Part shown: positions 1 through 8,569 of the stretch, in pieces | Numbering within the stretch: the stretch's first letter is position 1 | How the letters are laid out: each line of letters begins with the position of its first letter | NCBI GenBank assembly: GCA_964558915.1 | Contig: CAZLFV010000002.1 | Location: forward strand, 1-64,000 | Direction of reading: 5' to 3' | Length of the DNA stretch: 64,000 bases | From: CAZKEW01 sp964558915 | GTDB lineage: Bacteria; Acidobacteriota; Aminicenantia; Aminicenantales; UBA8522 | The notes under the pieces: model-generated | The model's database searches: none | Seen by the model: only the letters and a program-made list of their open reading frames with translations | What the model was told of the DNA's origin: nothing | Made by a program: the position numbers and the translations under genes

Positions 1-13
1 CTTTCCCTTTGGC

Positions 14-42
14 TTGACTTGTCCGGGCATAAATTATATATG
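14..42 (+). promoter_or_regulatory. Putative sigma70-type promoter of mtnP
   Basis: TTGACT at 14-19 and TATATG at 37-42 are separated by 17 nt. The predicted transcription start is near 49, so translation must begin downstream of the first in-frame ATG codons. This supports the mtnP start at 67. Confidence 0.55.
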
Positions 43-66
43 AATACTCTTCGTCAAGGAGGAGAA

Positions 67-954
67 ATGGGTCGACCGGGCAACCAAGAACCTTCTGCTT
101 CTGACATCGGAATTCTGGGCGGCACGGGCCTTTACGAAATAGACGGAATCAGAGATATTAAGGAGGTTCCCCTCGAAACCCCTTTCGGGAAGCCTTCCGA
201 TTCTTACATCACCGGCACTCTTGAAGGGAAACGTGTGGCTTTTCTGAGCCGCCATGGCCGCGGCCACCGCTTGCTTCCATCTGACATCAACTATACGGCC
301 AATATCTACGGGTTTAAGATGCTCGGAGTCGAAAGGATTATTTCGGTCAACTCCTGCGGCTCACTCAAGGAAGAGATCTGGCCGCGGGATATTGTGTTTT
401 CCGACCAGTTTTTTGATTGCACCCGCCGGAAAAGCACTTTTTTTGGCGGCGGGATCGCCGCCCACATCAGTTTTGCCGAGCCGGTCTGTCCGGACTTGAG
501 CGAGGTCGTTTTTGCGTCGGGGAAGGAGCTCGGTTTGAGGGTGCATAGGGGCGGGACCTACCTCTGCATCGAAGGCCCGGCGTTCTCCAGCCGAGCCGAG
601 TCCGGCATTTACCGTCTTTGGGGCTGTGATGTCATCGGCATGACCAGCGCCACAGAGGCCAAGCTTTGCCGGGAAGCGGAGATCTGCTACGCCACGATGA
701 ACCTGGTCACAGATTATGATGCCTGGCACGCCGAGGAGGCAACTGTTTCTGTAGAGCTAATCCTCGAAAACCTCCTCCTGAACATCCAGAACGCCAAAGC
801 TATCATCAAAAAGAGCATTTCTTCGCTCCCGACAAAAAGAGGGGAGAAGTGCGGCTGCGGCCGGGCTCTCGAAAACTGCATTGTCACCCGGCCGGAGCTC
901 ATCCCTCCGGAAGTTAGGAAACGCCTTCGGTTCATCATTGCTAAGTACATATAA
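67..954 (+). CDS. mtnP: S-methyl-5'-thioadenosine phosphorylase (MTAP)
   Basis: A 295-residue purine phosphorylase of the PNP/MTAP family. It splits methylthioadenosine with phosphate into adenine and 5-methylthioribose-1-phosphate, a cytosolic S-adenosylmethionine salvage step. Visible motifs are GGTGLY near residue 18, RHGRGH, an NSCGSLKEEI block, IEGPAFSSRAES and the TDYDAWH region, in the order and spacing of MTAP rather than of general PNP. The TDYD-type purine site favours the MTAP reading. The ATG at 67 is preceded by AAGGAGGAG. Longer in-frame versions would begin inside the promoter, so 67 is preferred. A PfkB-type kinase follows 18 nt downstream and is probably co-transcribed. No other methionine salvage genes are in the window. 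Confidence 0.9.
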   Translation: MGRPGNQEPSASDIGILGGTGLYEIDGIRDIKEVPLETPFGKPSDSYITGTLEGKRVAFLSRHGRGHRLLPSDINYTANIYGFKMLGVERIISVNSCGSLKEEIWPRDIVFSDQFFDCTRRKSTFFGGGIAAHISFAEPVCPDLSEVVFASGKELGLRVHRGGTYLCIEGPAFSSRAESGIYRLWGCDVIGMTSATEAKLCREAEICYATMNLVTDYDAWHAEEATVSVELILENLLLNIQNAKAIIKKSISSLPTKRGEKCGCGRALENCIVTRPELIPPEVRKRLRFIIAKYI

Positions 955-972
955 GCTTAAAGCCTGTTGAAC

Positions 973-1872
973 ATGAGCCTGGTCATCATCGGGTCGATCG
1001 CTTTCGATACAATCCAGACGCCGTGGGGAAGACGGGAGAGAATTGTCGGAGGCTCCTGCACGTATTGTTCCCTGGCGGCGAGCTTCTTCACAGCCCCCAA
1101 AATCGTCGGCGTCGTCGGGGAGGATTTCCCCCCCGACGTGATCGAGTTCTTTCAGTCCAGGAACATCGATACCGCGGGCCTGGAGGTCAAAAAAGGGAAG
1201 ACGTTTCACTGGGAAGGGCACTATGGTTACGACCCCAACCAGAGAGAAACCATAACAACAGAATTTAACGTCTTCGAGAATTTCCGGCCGAGGTTGCCAG
1301 AGTCCTACAGGGTGGCCGATATCGTCTTCCTGGCCAACATCGACCCCGACCTCCAGGAAGGTATCTTATCTCAATTTAGCCAGCCCGGGCTCGTGGCCCT
1401 TGATACGATCAATTATTGGATCGCCAACAAACCCGGTTCTCTCTGGAAGGCCCTTAAGAAAGTGAACGTATTTTTCGCTAACGAAGAAGAGGTCAAGATG
1501 CTGACGCAGGAGACCAACCTCATCAAGGCCGGAAAGAAGGTGCTCCGGGCCGGTCCGAAACTCGTCGTTGTCAAAAAGGGAGAGCACGGCGCCCTAGTTT
1601 TTGGCCGGAGTTTCGTCTTCGGCATGCTGGCCTTGCCTTGCGAGGACGTCATTGACCCGACCGGCGCCGGTGACAGTTTTGCAGGTGGATTTTTAGGCTA
1701 TTTGGATAAAGCCAAGAGTCTGGCCCGGAAGGATATTCGCAAAGCCGGGATTTTTGGAAGCGTTCTGGCGTCTTTTGCCATCGAGGATTTTGGGTATGAA
1801 CGGTTTAAGACTCTCACTCATCAAGACATCGAGACGCGCTTCCGGGTATTTAAGAAACTCGTCTCTTTTTAA
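973..1872 (+). CDS. PfkB-family carbohydrate/nucleoside kinase
   Basis: A 299-residue ribokinase-fold kinase. The C-terminal signature DPTGAGDSFAGGFLG contains the catalytic Asp and the anion-hole glycines of the PfkB family, and VVKKGEHGA precedes it as expected. The substrate cannot be read from sequence. Family members phosphorylate ribose, adenosine, fructose phosphates and others. Its position 18 nt after mtnP suggests a role in purine or pentose salvage, but this is inference: MTAP already gives a phosphorylated sugar, so no kinase is needed for that step. An in-frame TTG six bases upstream (967) is an alternative start. No strong Shine-Dalgarno sequence precedes either. Confidence 0.85.
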   Translation: MSLVIIGSIAFDTIQTPWGRRERIVGGSCTYCSLAASFFTAPKIVGVVGEDFPPDVIEFFQSRNIDTAGLEVKKGKTFHWEGHYGYDPNQRETITTEFNVFENFRPRLPESYRVADIVFLANIDPDLQEGILSQFSQPGLVALDTINYWIANKPGSLWKALKKVNVFFANEEEVKMLTQETNLIKAGKKVLRAGPKLVVVKKGEHGALVFGRSFVFGMLALPCEDVIDPTGAGDSFAGGFLGYLDKAKSLARKDIRKAGIFGSVLASFAIEDFGYERFKTLTHQDIETRFRVFKKLVSF

Positions 1873-1900
1873 ACACAAGAGTTTAGCCCTCTGCAGATCG

Positions 1901-3259
1901 CTATTTTCTGCATAAATGCCTGTTTAGAAAAAGCAGGATCGCCTTCCAGGCTCCAAGGCTGGCGTGAGCATCCGCCCTGGGATTTCCTCCAAATATATAT
2001 TGTCCGGTTGCCTGGTTGGCTGCCGTGGGCAGGTAAGGCAGGCGGAAAGTATGCCCGGCTCCTTCAAAACAGATGTGCTCGTCTGGGTAGGGGTGCCCGT
2101 ATTCCTTCAACCTCTTTATAATCATCTCAGAAAAAATCTCAGACGGCCACATCTGGTCATTTGAGCCGGATATCAGAAGAACGGGGCCGTTAATTTTTTC
2201 AACCTCAATGGCGGCCGCTTTGAGTTGGTCTGGGCTTGTTTTCTCCGGGTTATACCACTCTCTGAAGGCGATGGGCTCCTTCTTCAAGATCTTTTGATAA
2301 TCTGACCAGATCATGTTAAACGGCGCAAAAGGCAATCCCTTCCCGTCCCTGGACCATGAAGAGCGCGGAACAAAAGATTTCAGGCTGATTCCCTGCCAGA
2401 CATAGGCGCTCGCCGAAACGCCGACCACGGCCTTGATATCGGGAAAGCTGGCGCCGAGCAGAAGTGCCAGCTCTCCGCCTTTGGAACCTCCAAAGGCCGC
2501 GATGCGCTCCGGGTCCACGGCTTTATGGGTTTTGATCCACCCGATTGCTCTATCAAAGTATTCGATCGGTATTTCAACCAGTTCTTGCGGCAAGTGTTCG
2601 ATGCCGAAATAGCCCAGGCTCAAAACTGCATATCCGTAAGAGCCTAAAAGCGCTTCCCGCTGCTCTGAAAGCCCTCCCCCGGAGCCGCCGAGGCTAATGA
2701 CGGCTGGATGGGGGCCGCCTTCCGCAGGGTAGAAGAGCGCGGCCTCAAGCCCATGCTCCCGGATAGACTCCCGGACAAGCTTAGATTCCGGGTGACGAAG
2801 CAACCTTTCCAGTTGGGCTGTGGCCAGGACTGCGCCGTCTTTCTCTGCCGTCAGCGTTACTATCATCCGGTCAAGGCCTTTTAAGGAGTAGGGCCGCCAG
2901 TCCTTTTTCTTGAGACCTTGAGGTGTCATAGACCAGAACAGGCCGGCTGGGTCCAACTCAGAATAATCTCCAGAGACGGGAGCCTGGTCAGCGATGTCCA
3001 CAATTCCCTTTTTATCAGCAATAAAGAGAGACGAGGATTCCCAGTTAACGTTGTTCCCGTCCTCTGACCGGGCACGGAGGATTACTTTTTCGCCCGGTTT
3101 CAATCCCTTGACTTGGATATTAATCGGAACGCCGAGCAAACCTGACTTCGGAACAACCTGGATGCCCGGTTTTCTGCCGCTAGCCGCCTGGGGAACGATG
3201 AGGCACCACCAAACGTACAAAAGAATAGCTTTGAATCCATTTTTTCTTCTGCGATCCAT
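1901..3259 (-). CDS. Secreted BAAT/acyl-CoA thioesterase-like alpha/beta hydrolase
   Basis: A 452-residue protein with a hydrophobic N-terminal signal (about residues 9-28). The N-terminal half matches the immunoglobulin-like acyl-CoA thioesterase/BAAT N domain, with PINIQVKGLKPGEKV and a SMTPQGL region. The C-terminal half is an alpha/beta hydrolase with oxyanion GGSGGG, nucleophile elbow AFGGSKGGELALLLG (Ser), GSNDQMWPS (Asp) and GAGHTF (His). Family members act on acyl-CoA or ester substrates. Export here argues for an extracytoplasmic ester or amide rather than CoA esters. The first ATG (3259) is chosen over an upstream TTG. It stands alone, convergent with the PfkB gene and downstream of trpB2. 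The exact substrate is unknown. Confidence 0.75.
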   Translation of the reverse strand: MDRRRKNGFKAILLYVWWCLIVPQAASGRKPGIQVVPKSGLLGVPINIQVKGLKPGEKVILRARSEDGNNVNWESSSLFIADKKGIVDIADQAPVSGDYSELDPAGLFWSMTPQGLKKKDWRPYSLKGLDRMIVTLTAEKDGAVLATAQLERLLRHPESKLVRESIREHGLEAALFYPAEGGPHPAVISLGGSGGGLSEQREALLGSYGYAVLSLGYFGIEHLPQELVEIPIEYFDRAIGWIKTHKAVDPERIAAFGGSKGGELALLLGASFPDIKAVVGVSASAYVWQGISLKSFVPRSSWSRDGKGLPFAPFNMIWSDYQKILKKEPIAFREWYNPEKTSPDQLKAAAIEVEKINGPVLLISGSNDQMWPSEIFSEMIIKRLKEYGHPYPDEHICFEGAGHTFRLPYLPTAANQATGQYIFGGNPRADAHASLGAWKAILLFLNRHLCRK

Positions 3260-3321
3260 TATGCTCAAGAAGTTTGCGTATCTTTATTGCCGAGGACAGG
3301 ATGGGGGCGCGGCTATCGGGC

Positions 3322-4620
3322 CTATTCTAGGCCTAAGACGCTGCGATACCCGAAAATATCCAGGAAGCCATGCCCACTGACATTGAAAGCGATTGCCTTT
3401 TTCTCCCCTGATTCCTTGCACTTGAGGGCCTCATCGATGGCGCAGCAGACAGAATAAGCTGATTCTGGAGCCGGAAGCCATCCCTCTGTCTCCATGAACA
3501 GCTTGGCCATTGCAAAAACATGTTTTTCATCCTTGGGGTAGGCAATCGTGTCGATGTAACCCTTATTCCGCAGCAAACTGATGATCGGCGAGCAGCCATG
3601 ATAGCGGAGGCCATCTCCTTTGATCGGTTCCATTTCAATCTTGTGCCCCAGTGTATACATCATCAGCATGGGCGTGATTTCCGCATAGTCAGCGAAGTCG
3701 TATTCATACTTGCCCTGCAGGTTGGGCGCGGCTTGACTTTGAGCGGCGATGAATTTGATCTTTTTCCCTTTCTTCAGGACATCTCCGACAAAAGGCAGGG
3801 CGAACCCGCCAAAATTGGACCCGCCACCAAGACAGGAGATCACGAGGTCCGGATAGTCGTCAAAAAGTTCGAACTGTTTTTGCGTCTCCTGGCCGATGAT
3901 TGTCTGATGCATGAGAACATGATTCAAGACCGAGCCCAGAGAATAAGTTGCTTTTGGGTCTTTTTGGGAATCCTCGAGTCCCTCTGAAATGGCGATGCCG
4001 AGTGAGCCCACGTGATCTGGATTTTTGTTGTATAAAGATCTGCCGAATTCTGTCATCGGACTGGGCGAAGCATAAACCTTTGCCCCCAAGAGTTCCATGA
4101 ACGACAGGCGGTCTTTCTTCCAATTGTAGACACTTCGAACCCAATAAACAGTGCACTGCAGACCTGTCACGGCGGCGGCGTAAGAAAGCGCAGTTCCCCA
4201 CTGGCCGGCTCCGGTCTCTGTCGTCACCCGTTCAAACCCCTGCTGTTTCGCGTACCAGCACTGGGCCAGCGCCGTATTGACCTTATGGCTTCCTGTCGGG
4301 CTGAAGAATTCGCTCTTATAATAGAGCCGCGCCGGCGTCTCAAGCCTTTTCTCCAGGTTTGTCGCCCGAAACAGAGGCCTCGGCCGGCCCGCTTTTGCGT
4401 ACAGATCCATTATTCCGCCCGGGATATCATTCCAGCGTTCGTTGGAGAATTCTTGCTTCAGACATTCTCCAATCATAAGATTGGGCAGGTTCTTGAGGCG
4501 CGAAGGCCCGTCTTTCGGGTCCTGAGGCGGCGGCAGCGGCACCGGCAAATCGGGCAAAATATTGTACCATTGCGACGGGATCTCATTGAATTTCAGGTTG
4601 ACCATGTTTTTTGGGGGCAT
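3322..4620 (-). CDS. trpB: TrpB2-type tryptophan synthase beta chain
   Basis: A 432-residue fold-type II PLP enzyme. GSHKVNTALAQ carries the Schiff-base lysine, TETGAGQWGTALS follows, and CLGGGSNFGG binds the PLP phosphate. The roughly 40-residue N-terminal extension and overall length are typical of TrpB2, which differs from TrpB1 by poor coupling to TrpA. TrpB2 condenses indole with serine, or in some lineages with O-phosphoserine. No trpA or other trp gene is nearby, so it may salvage free indole. AAGGAG lies 11 nt upstream of the chosen ATG, and a good promoter precedes it. Family assignment is firm; the physiological substrate is not. Confidence 0.9.
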   Translation of the reverse strand: MPPKNMVNLKFNEIPSQWYNILPDLPVPLPPPQDPKDGPSRLKNLPNLMIGECLKQEFSNERWNDIPGGIMDLYAKAGRPRPLFRATNLEKRLETPARLYYKSEFFSPTGSHKVNTALAQCWYAKQQGFERVTTETGAGQWGTALSYAAAVTGLQCTVYWVRSVYNWKKDRLSFMELLGAKVYASPSPMTEFGRSLYNKNPDHVGSLGIAISEGLEDSQKDPKATYSLGSVLNHVLMHQTIIGQETQKQFELFDDYPDLVISCLGGGSNFGGFALPFVGDVLKKGKKIKFIAAQSQAAPNLQGKYEYDFADYAEITPMLMMYTLGHKIEMEPIKGDGLRYHGCSPIISLLRNKGYIDTIAYPKDEKHVFAMAKLFMETEGWLPAPESAYSVCCAIDEALKCKESGEKKAIAFNVSGHGFLDIFGYRSVLGLE

Positions 4621-4664
4621 GAAGTGTTTTTCTCCTTATTCTTGATTGGGGATATGACTCATTG

Positions 4665-4693
4665 CTTATAGCATAGGGAAAAAGTGGGGTCAA
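4665..4693 (-). promoter_or_regulatory. Putative promoter of trpB2
   Basis: On the minus strand, TTGACC (4693-4688) and TATAAG (4670-4665) are spaced by 17 nt. The predicted start near 4658 gives a leader of about 38 nt containing the ribosome binding site. Confidence 0.55.
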
Positions 4694-4713
4694 CTTATAA
4701 GATTGTTAACCCT

Positions 4714-4728
4714 TTCCTTGACAAGGAA
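4714..4728. repeat. Short perfect palindrome upstream of trpB2
   Basis: TTCCTTG-A-CAAGGAA lies about 20 nt upstream of the -35 hexamer of the trpB2 promoter. It is a candidate operator half-site pair; no other copy was found in the window. Confidence 0.3.
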
Positions 4729-4807
4729 GGAACAACGGAGATTGAAGTTGTAGAGCGCGGGCCGCAGCAGAGGCCTATAAGAGGACGAAAAGAGAGAACT
4801 TAAATTA

Positions 4808-5437
4808 TCAGATGCCAGGCCCTTGTTGCTCGAAGCCAACGACGTTGACCACGGGCCTCAAAAGATAAGCGTCCTTATTGCCTTTCTTTACAATGTGAAG
4901 GGATTCTTCCACGTTGAAATCTAGCGTGATCTTGGCCGTGCCACCTGCCGGAACCTCGAATTGGTAATGAATCTTGATCTCGTCGCTCGGGACATCGAGC
5001 GGATGATCGGGCACAGTATCGTTCTTAAGGACAATCTTTCCGGAGACGACCGACATCCGGATTTGGTTGTACTTTCCGGCCGGGAGCGTCGTACTTAGCA
5101 CGAGGGGGTTGTTTTTCATTAACAAAAGGTCGAACCATTGCCCCGAAGCATTTGCCCAGACATCGATAAAACACATGTCTTCAGTTTCACAAGCCTGATG
5201 GACCCGGATTTTATCCATCTTGATTAAGACTTGATCCACATTTGTGATGGGGGCGTCCCTGATAATCAACTCAAGGAAACCCATCGAGATGGTGGTGCCT
5301 GAATTCGAGTTGGAACTCGAGGTGTTCGAGGTCGCAACGGGGCTGGGCCGGTCAGCAGAGGACGGCGACTTGCAGGAGGCCGTCCAGAACAAAACTAAAA
5401 GAAACGCCAAGCCGATCAGAAAAAGTGTCTTTTTCAT
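4808..5437 (-). CDS. DUF4382-domain lipoprotein
   Basis: A 209-residue secreted lipoprotein. The N-terminus has basic residues, a hydrophobic stretch and a WTASC lipobox-like site (Cys near residue 22), then a Ser/Asn-rich linker. Residues from about 52 onward match the DUF4382 pattern (LIIRDAPITNVDQVLIKMDKIRVH, split here as LIIRDAP and VDQVLIKMDKIRVH), a beta-sandwich domain of unknown role common in cell-envelope proteins. AAAGGAAAGGAG lies just upstream of the ATG, and a strong promoter is seen. No adjacent gene suggests a pathway. The function is unknown; surface or periplasmic attachment is inferred from the lipobox. Confidence 0.75.
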   Translation of the reverse strand: MKKTLFLIGLAFLLVLFWTASCKSPSSADRPSPVATSNTSSSNSNSGTTISMGFLELIIRDAPITNVDQVLIKMDKIRVHQACETEDMCFIDVWANASGQWFDLLLMKNNPLVLSTTLPAGKYNQIRMSVVSGKIVLKNDTVPDHPLDVPSDEIKIHYQFEVPAGGTAKITLDFNVEESLHIVKKGNKDAYLLRPVVNVVGFEQQGPGI

Positions 5438-5464
5438 GCGTTAACTCCTTTCCTTTTTGAAATA

Positions 5465-5493
5465 ATTATAATGCACGCCTCAAATAAATTCAA
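5465..5493 (-). promoter_or_regulatory. Putative promoter of the DUF4382 lipoprotein gene
   Basis: TTGAAT (5493-5488) and TATAAT (5470-5465) on the minus strand with a 17-nt spacer. Confidence 0.6.
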
Positions 5494-5531
5494 CTTTACT
5501 TATCTTCGTCTTCTGAATCCAGGAATTAAAA

Positions 5532-5547
5532 TCACCTCTTGAGGTGA
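5532..5547. repeat. Palindrome upstream of the DUF4382 gene
   Basis: TCACCTC-TT-GAGGTGA is a perfect inverted repeat about 40 nt upstream of the -35 hexamer. It could be an operator. On the minus strand it is followed by TTTTAATT, so it could instead be a weak terminator for the gene ending at 5665. Confidence 0.35.
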
Positions 5548-5664
5548 ATCGAAGAAGGAATTTTTGGGTTTGGGGGCTAGCTTTTTTTCTGTCCCATCCT
5601 CACCGCGCGCGGCTAAGCGTGCTCACAAGAGCGGCCAGTTTGGAGGGAGAACTATTCGCCTTGA

Positions 5665-6006
5665 TTATCTGATCCGATAATACCACATCAACGGCAGCCA
5701 GAGCTGCTGGCCGTAGGGAATCCTTTTGTGGTTGACCAGGACTTCTGTGCCGTCCCATTCATGAACGAGGTTGAAAAGGGCAAACAGGTTGTCGACCTCG
5801 GCAGGAGTGAAGGTCGCGGAGTGGCGGACCCATTCGCCTTCTCCTTCTTCCCGGTAGGTCGGGTTTCTTTTAGCCAGGCCCACAGCCTTCTCATAATCGG
5901 GCGATATTTTGTACCGAAAAACGAGGGTAATTTTGAATTCTTTAGCCTTGGTGCTGGGAGAAAGGATATCGGCCATCTTCTCTTCCATGTCTTTATCTTC
6001 GTCCAT
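5665..6006 (-). CDS. Conserved-looking hypothetical protein
   Basis: A 113-residue cytosolic protein with no signal peptide, membrane span or recognised motif. It is acidic at the N-terminus, then has alternating beta and helical character (KEFKITLVFRYKIS; FTPAEVDNLFALFNLVHEWDG). It reads like a small alpha/beta domain. The ATG at 6006 has no clear ribosome binding site. An internal ATG at 5976 preceded by GGAAGAG is a possible true start, giving 103 residues. A near-consensus promoter overlaps the end of the upstream transporter gene, so it can be transcribed separately. Function unknown. Confidence 0.6.
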   Translation of the reverse strand: MDEDKDMEEKMADILSPSTKAKEFKITLVFRYKISPDYEKAVGLAKRNPTYREEGEGEWVRHSATFTPAEVDNLFALFNLVHEWDGTEVLVNHKRIPYGQQLWLPLMWYYRIR

Positions 6007-6040
6007 GATTCGACCGTAGGCGTTTCTGATCCTTCCCAGA

Positions 6041-6069
6041 TTTATAAGGCAGCCCGATCATTTTGTCAA
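6041..6069 (-). promoter_or_regulatory. Putative promoter of the 113-residue hypothetical gene
   Basis: TTGACA (6069-6064) and TATAAA (6046-6041) on the minus strand, 17-nt spacer. The -35 hexamer overlaps the stop codon of the upstream transporter gene. Confidence 0.6.
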
Positions 6070-7445
6070 ATTCCAGAGCGCGTCTTGGTTTTAACCACAG
6101 CTCGGTCATAGATGGCCAAACCGACCATCGAGAGGATTCCTAGAGCGGCTATGACCAGCCACATCGCCACGGGGTTGGGCGCTTGTCCGGCTTTCTGCGG
6201 TTCGGAGATAAATTTCTCAAAAAGCTGGCCGCCCAGCGGCCCGCCAAAGATGCTGGCGAGGGCGATCGGAAGATTGGCATACCCAAGGTATAATCCCTCC
6301 TGGCCTTTGGGCGCGATTCCACCGAGGTATTCATAGATGCGCGGGCTGGCCATCATCTCGCCGATTGCCATGGAGGCGATAGAGGTAACAAGGAAAATGC
6401 CCACGATAGGAACGGCCAACCCGGCCAAGCTGATTTTTTGGGACAGGTCAGAAAGGAAAAGAGGCGGAAGAATGTTGAGCAGCATTCCGGCCGTGGTGAC
6501 TCCGGCGCCCAGGATGATGGATTTTACGGGAGACCATCGCTTCACGATCCTGGTGATGGCGAGCTGCAATGCCACAATCATCACAGGATTAGCCAAGGTG
6601 TAAAGCTCCATGGGCGCCTTTGGGTCTATGAACCTGAGGAAAAGAGGCATAAGGTTATAAAGCTGGATGTAAAGGACCCAGAAGAGCGCGACGACAATGA
6701 GGAAAAAGACAAATTTTAGGTTACTGAGGACTATAAAAATACCCAGAACGGCCTGGCCGAGCGTCTTTTTTTGGACCTTTTGGTCGTCTTTTTTCCCGTC
6801 GCTCACATACTCTGGTTCCTTATAGAGAAAAAGCACGACGGCCAGTCCGAGAAGCGCAAAAATTGCTGCGGCGTAGGTGAAGATGGCCGGAATCCCGAGG
6901 TTTGTGCGGATGAAATAAGAAACTCCCCGGCCACTGATCGAGCCGATATTGATGACCATATAGAAAATGCCGAACCCGAGGGTTGCTCGAGTGCCCGATG
7001 TCTTCTGGATTGTGCCGGCGATACAGGGCTTGACGACAGACCCGCCCATGCCGATGAGAATGATCCCGAGGACAACGGGAATAGTGTAGTCAGCGACCCG
7101 GGCCGTCGTCGCTCCCAGAAAGCCCGGCCAGAATCTCTGGATATTCCCCATGATAAAATAGCCCAGACAGATCATCAGGAAGGCCACCCGCAGCGAGCGC
7201 TTGTAGCCGAACTTATCGGCCAGCGTGCCCGAGAGAATGGGCAGGAAATAGATCAGCCCCCAGAGGATCGAGCCGTTGAGAAAAGTGGCTGTGGTGGGCC
7301 TCATGCCAAGGACCTCGTGGAGGTAGATCACCATGAAGGAGGCCATGGAATAATAGGCGGCTCTTTCAAACAGCTCGATGGTGTTGGCGGTCCAGAATGA
7401 AGACGGGAATTTTTGCCGGGTTGGGTTTCTCTTTTCGACGCTCAT
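6066..7445 (-). CDS. MFS transporter, POT/peptide-transporter-like
   Basis: A 459-residue inner-membrane transporter with about 12 hydrophobic segments. ELFERAAYYSM near residue 24 resembles the ExxERxxYY motif of proton-dependent oligopeptide transporters. GTLADKFGYKRS is the MFS loop 2-3 signature, and a long loop (KKDDQKVQKKT) separates the halves. The family imports di- and tripeptides with protons, which would suit an amino-acid-fermenting organism. Substrate specificity is not proven by sequence. GAGGAG precedes the ATG at 7445. It lies downstream of queA but has its own promoter candidate. Confidence 0.8.
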   Translation of the reverse strand: MSVEKRNPTRQKFPSSFWTANTIELFERAAYYSMASFMVIYLHEVLGMRPTTATFLNGSILWGLIYFLPILSGTLADKFGYKRSLRVAFLMICLGYFIMGNIQRFWPGFLGATTARVADYTIPVVLGIILIGMGGSVVKPCIAGTIQKTSGTRATLGFGIFYMVINIGSISGRGVSYFIRTNLGIPAIFTYAAAIFALLGLAVVLFLYKEPEYVSDGKKDDQKVQKKTLGQAVLGIFIVLSNLKFVFFLIVVALFWVLYIQLYNLMPLFLRFIDPKAPMELYTLANPVMIVALQLAITRIVKRWSPVKSIILGAGVTTAGMLLNILPPLFLSDLSQKISLAGLAVPIVGIFLVTSIASMAIGEMMASPRIYEYLGGIAPKGQEGLYLGYANLPIALASIFGGPLGGQLFEKFISEPQKAGQAPNPVAMWLVIAALGILSMVGLAIYDRAVVKTKTRSGI

Positions 7446-7480
7446 CCGAAAACTCCTCAGGCTTTCTATTTAAAGGAGTA

Positions 7481-7510
7481 AACATAGTCTAAGAAAGGCG
7501 CAATGATCAA
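7481..7510 (-). promoter_or_regulatory. Possible promoter of the POT-like transporter
   Basis: TTGATC (7510-7505) and TATGTT (7486-7481) on the minus strand with an 18-nt spacer, located between queA and the transporter. Confidence 0.4.
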
Positions 7511-7519
7511 GAGGAATTT

Positions 7520-8551
7520 TCAAATAATGAACATGCAGTCGCCGTAGCTGTAGAATCTGTACCTCTGGCTTACTGCTTCAGCGTAGGCTTTCTGGATGAT
7601 GTCGAGCCCGGCAAAGGCAGAAACCAGGATCAAAAGCGTTGACCTGGGCAGATGGAAATTAGTTAGAAGCTTGTCGACAGTCTTAAATGCAAAGCCCGGA
7701 CGGATGAAAAGGCTGGTTGAACGAGTCCCCGTTTCCAATCGGCCTGGCCCCGAAGCGCTTTCTAAAGCCCGCACAACTGTTGTCCCAACGGCGATGACCC
7801 GCCTTTTTTCTTTTTTTGCCAGGTTGATTTTTCGGGCGGCCAAGGGGCTTATAGTGAACTGTTCCTCGAGCATTTTGTGGTCCTCGATGCGCTCCGCGCG
7901 GACAGGCTGGAAGGTTGCTTGCCCGACCTCCAAATTTACGTCACAGACAACGACCCCTCGTTCTTTTATCCTTCGCAGAACCTGCGCAGTGAAATGGAGC
8001 CCGGCAGTGGGTGCGGCGATAGCGCCCTCCCGCCGAGAGAAAACAGTCTGGTATCGTTCCAGGTCGAATGTCCTGAGACGCGCGTCTTTGCGGGCGCGCT
8101 TAATGTAAGGGGGAAGAGGAGCGAATCCGATCTTGCGGAGATGGCCGAGGACGTTCCTGGAGGAAAAACGGAGGATTCTTTTTCCGCCTTCCTTCACGTC
8201 CGAAACACGGCCCTCGAACCCGGGCGCGAAAAAAACCATGTCTCCTTTCCGGATTTTCTTGGCCGGCCGGCACAAGACTTCCCAGGCGCCCGCCTCTTTC
8301 TCCTTCAAGAAAAGAAATTCAACCTCCTGGCCCTCTTTTGTCCCATAGACCTTGGCCGGGATAACTTTAACGCTGTTCAGAACCAGGACGTCTCCTTGGT
8401 GAAGGTATTCAGGGAGATTATGGAAGAGCGAATGAATGATTTCTCCGCTCCTGCGGTCGACGACCATCATCCGCGACTCGTCCCTTTTCTGGATCGGCTT
8501 TTGGGCGATGAGCTCGGCCGGAATTTCGTAGTCGAAAGCTGATGTCAGCAT
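7520..8551 (-). CDS. queA: S-adenosylmethionine:tRNA ribosyltransferase-isomerase
   Basis: A 343-residue QueA. It transfers and isomerises the ribose of S-adenosylmethionine onto preQ1-tRNA to give epoxyqueuosine at the wobble position. Conserved features are the N-terminal DYEIPAELIAQ, RDESRMMVVDR, PPYIKR, EGAIAAPTAGLHFT, TFQPVR, AVGTTVVRALES and TNFHLPRSTLL, spanning the usual length. It follows ruvB by 18 nt, so it is probably the last gene of the yebC-ruvCAB transcription unit. That linkage is common in bacteria. Confidence 0.97.
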   Translation of the reverse strand: MLTSAFDYEIPAELIAQKPIQKRDESRMMVVDRRSGEIIHSLFHNLPEYLHQGDVLVLNSVKVIPAKVYGTKEGQEVEFLFLKEKEAGAWEVLCRPAKKIRKGDMVFFAPGFEGRVSDVKEGGKRILRFSSRNVLGHLRKIGFAPLPPYIKRARKDARLRTFDLERYQTVFSRREGAIAAPTAGLHFTAQVLRRIKERGVVVCDVNLEVGQATFQPVRAERIEDHKMLEEQFTISPLAARKINLAKKEKRRVIAVGTTVVRALESASGPGRLETGTRSTSLFIRPGFAFKTVDKLLTNFHLPRSTLLILVSAFAGLDIIQKAYAEAVSQRYRFYSYGDCMFII

Positions 8552-8569
8552 CTGACCCGCGCCGCCTAT

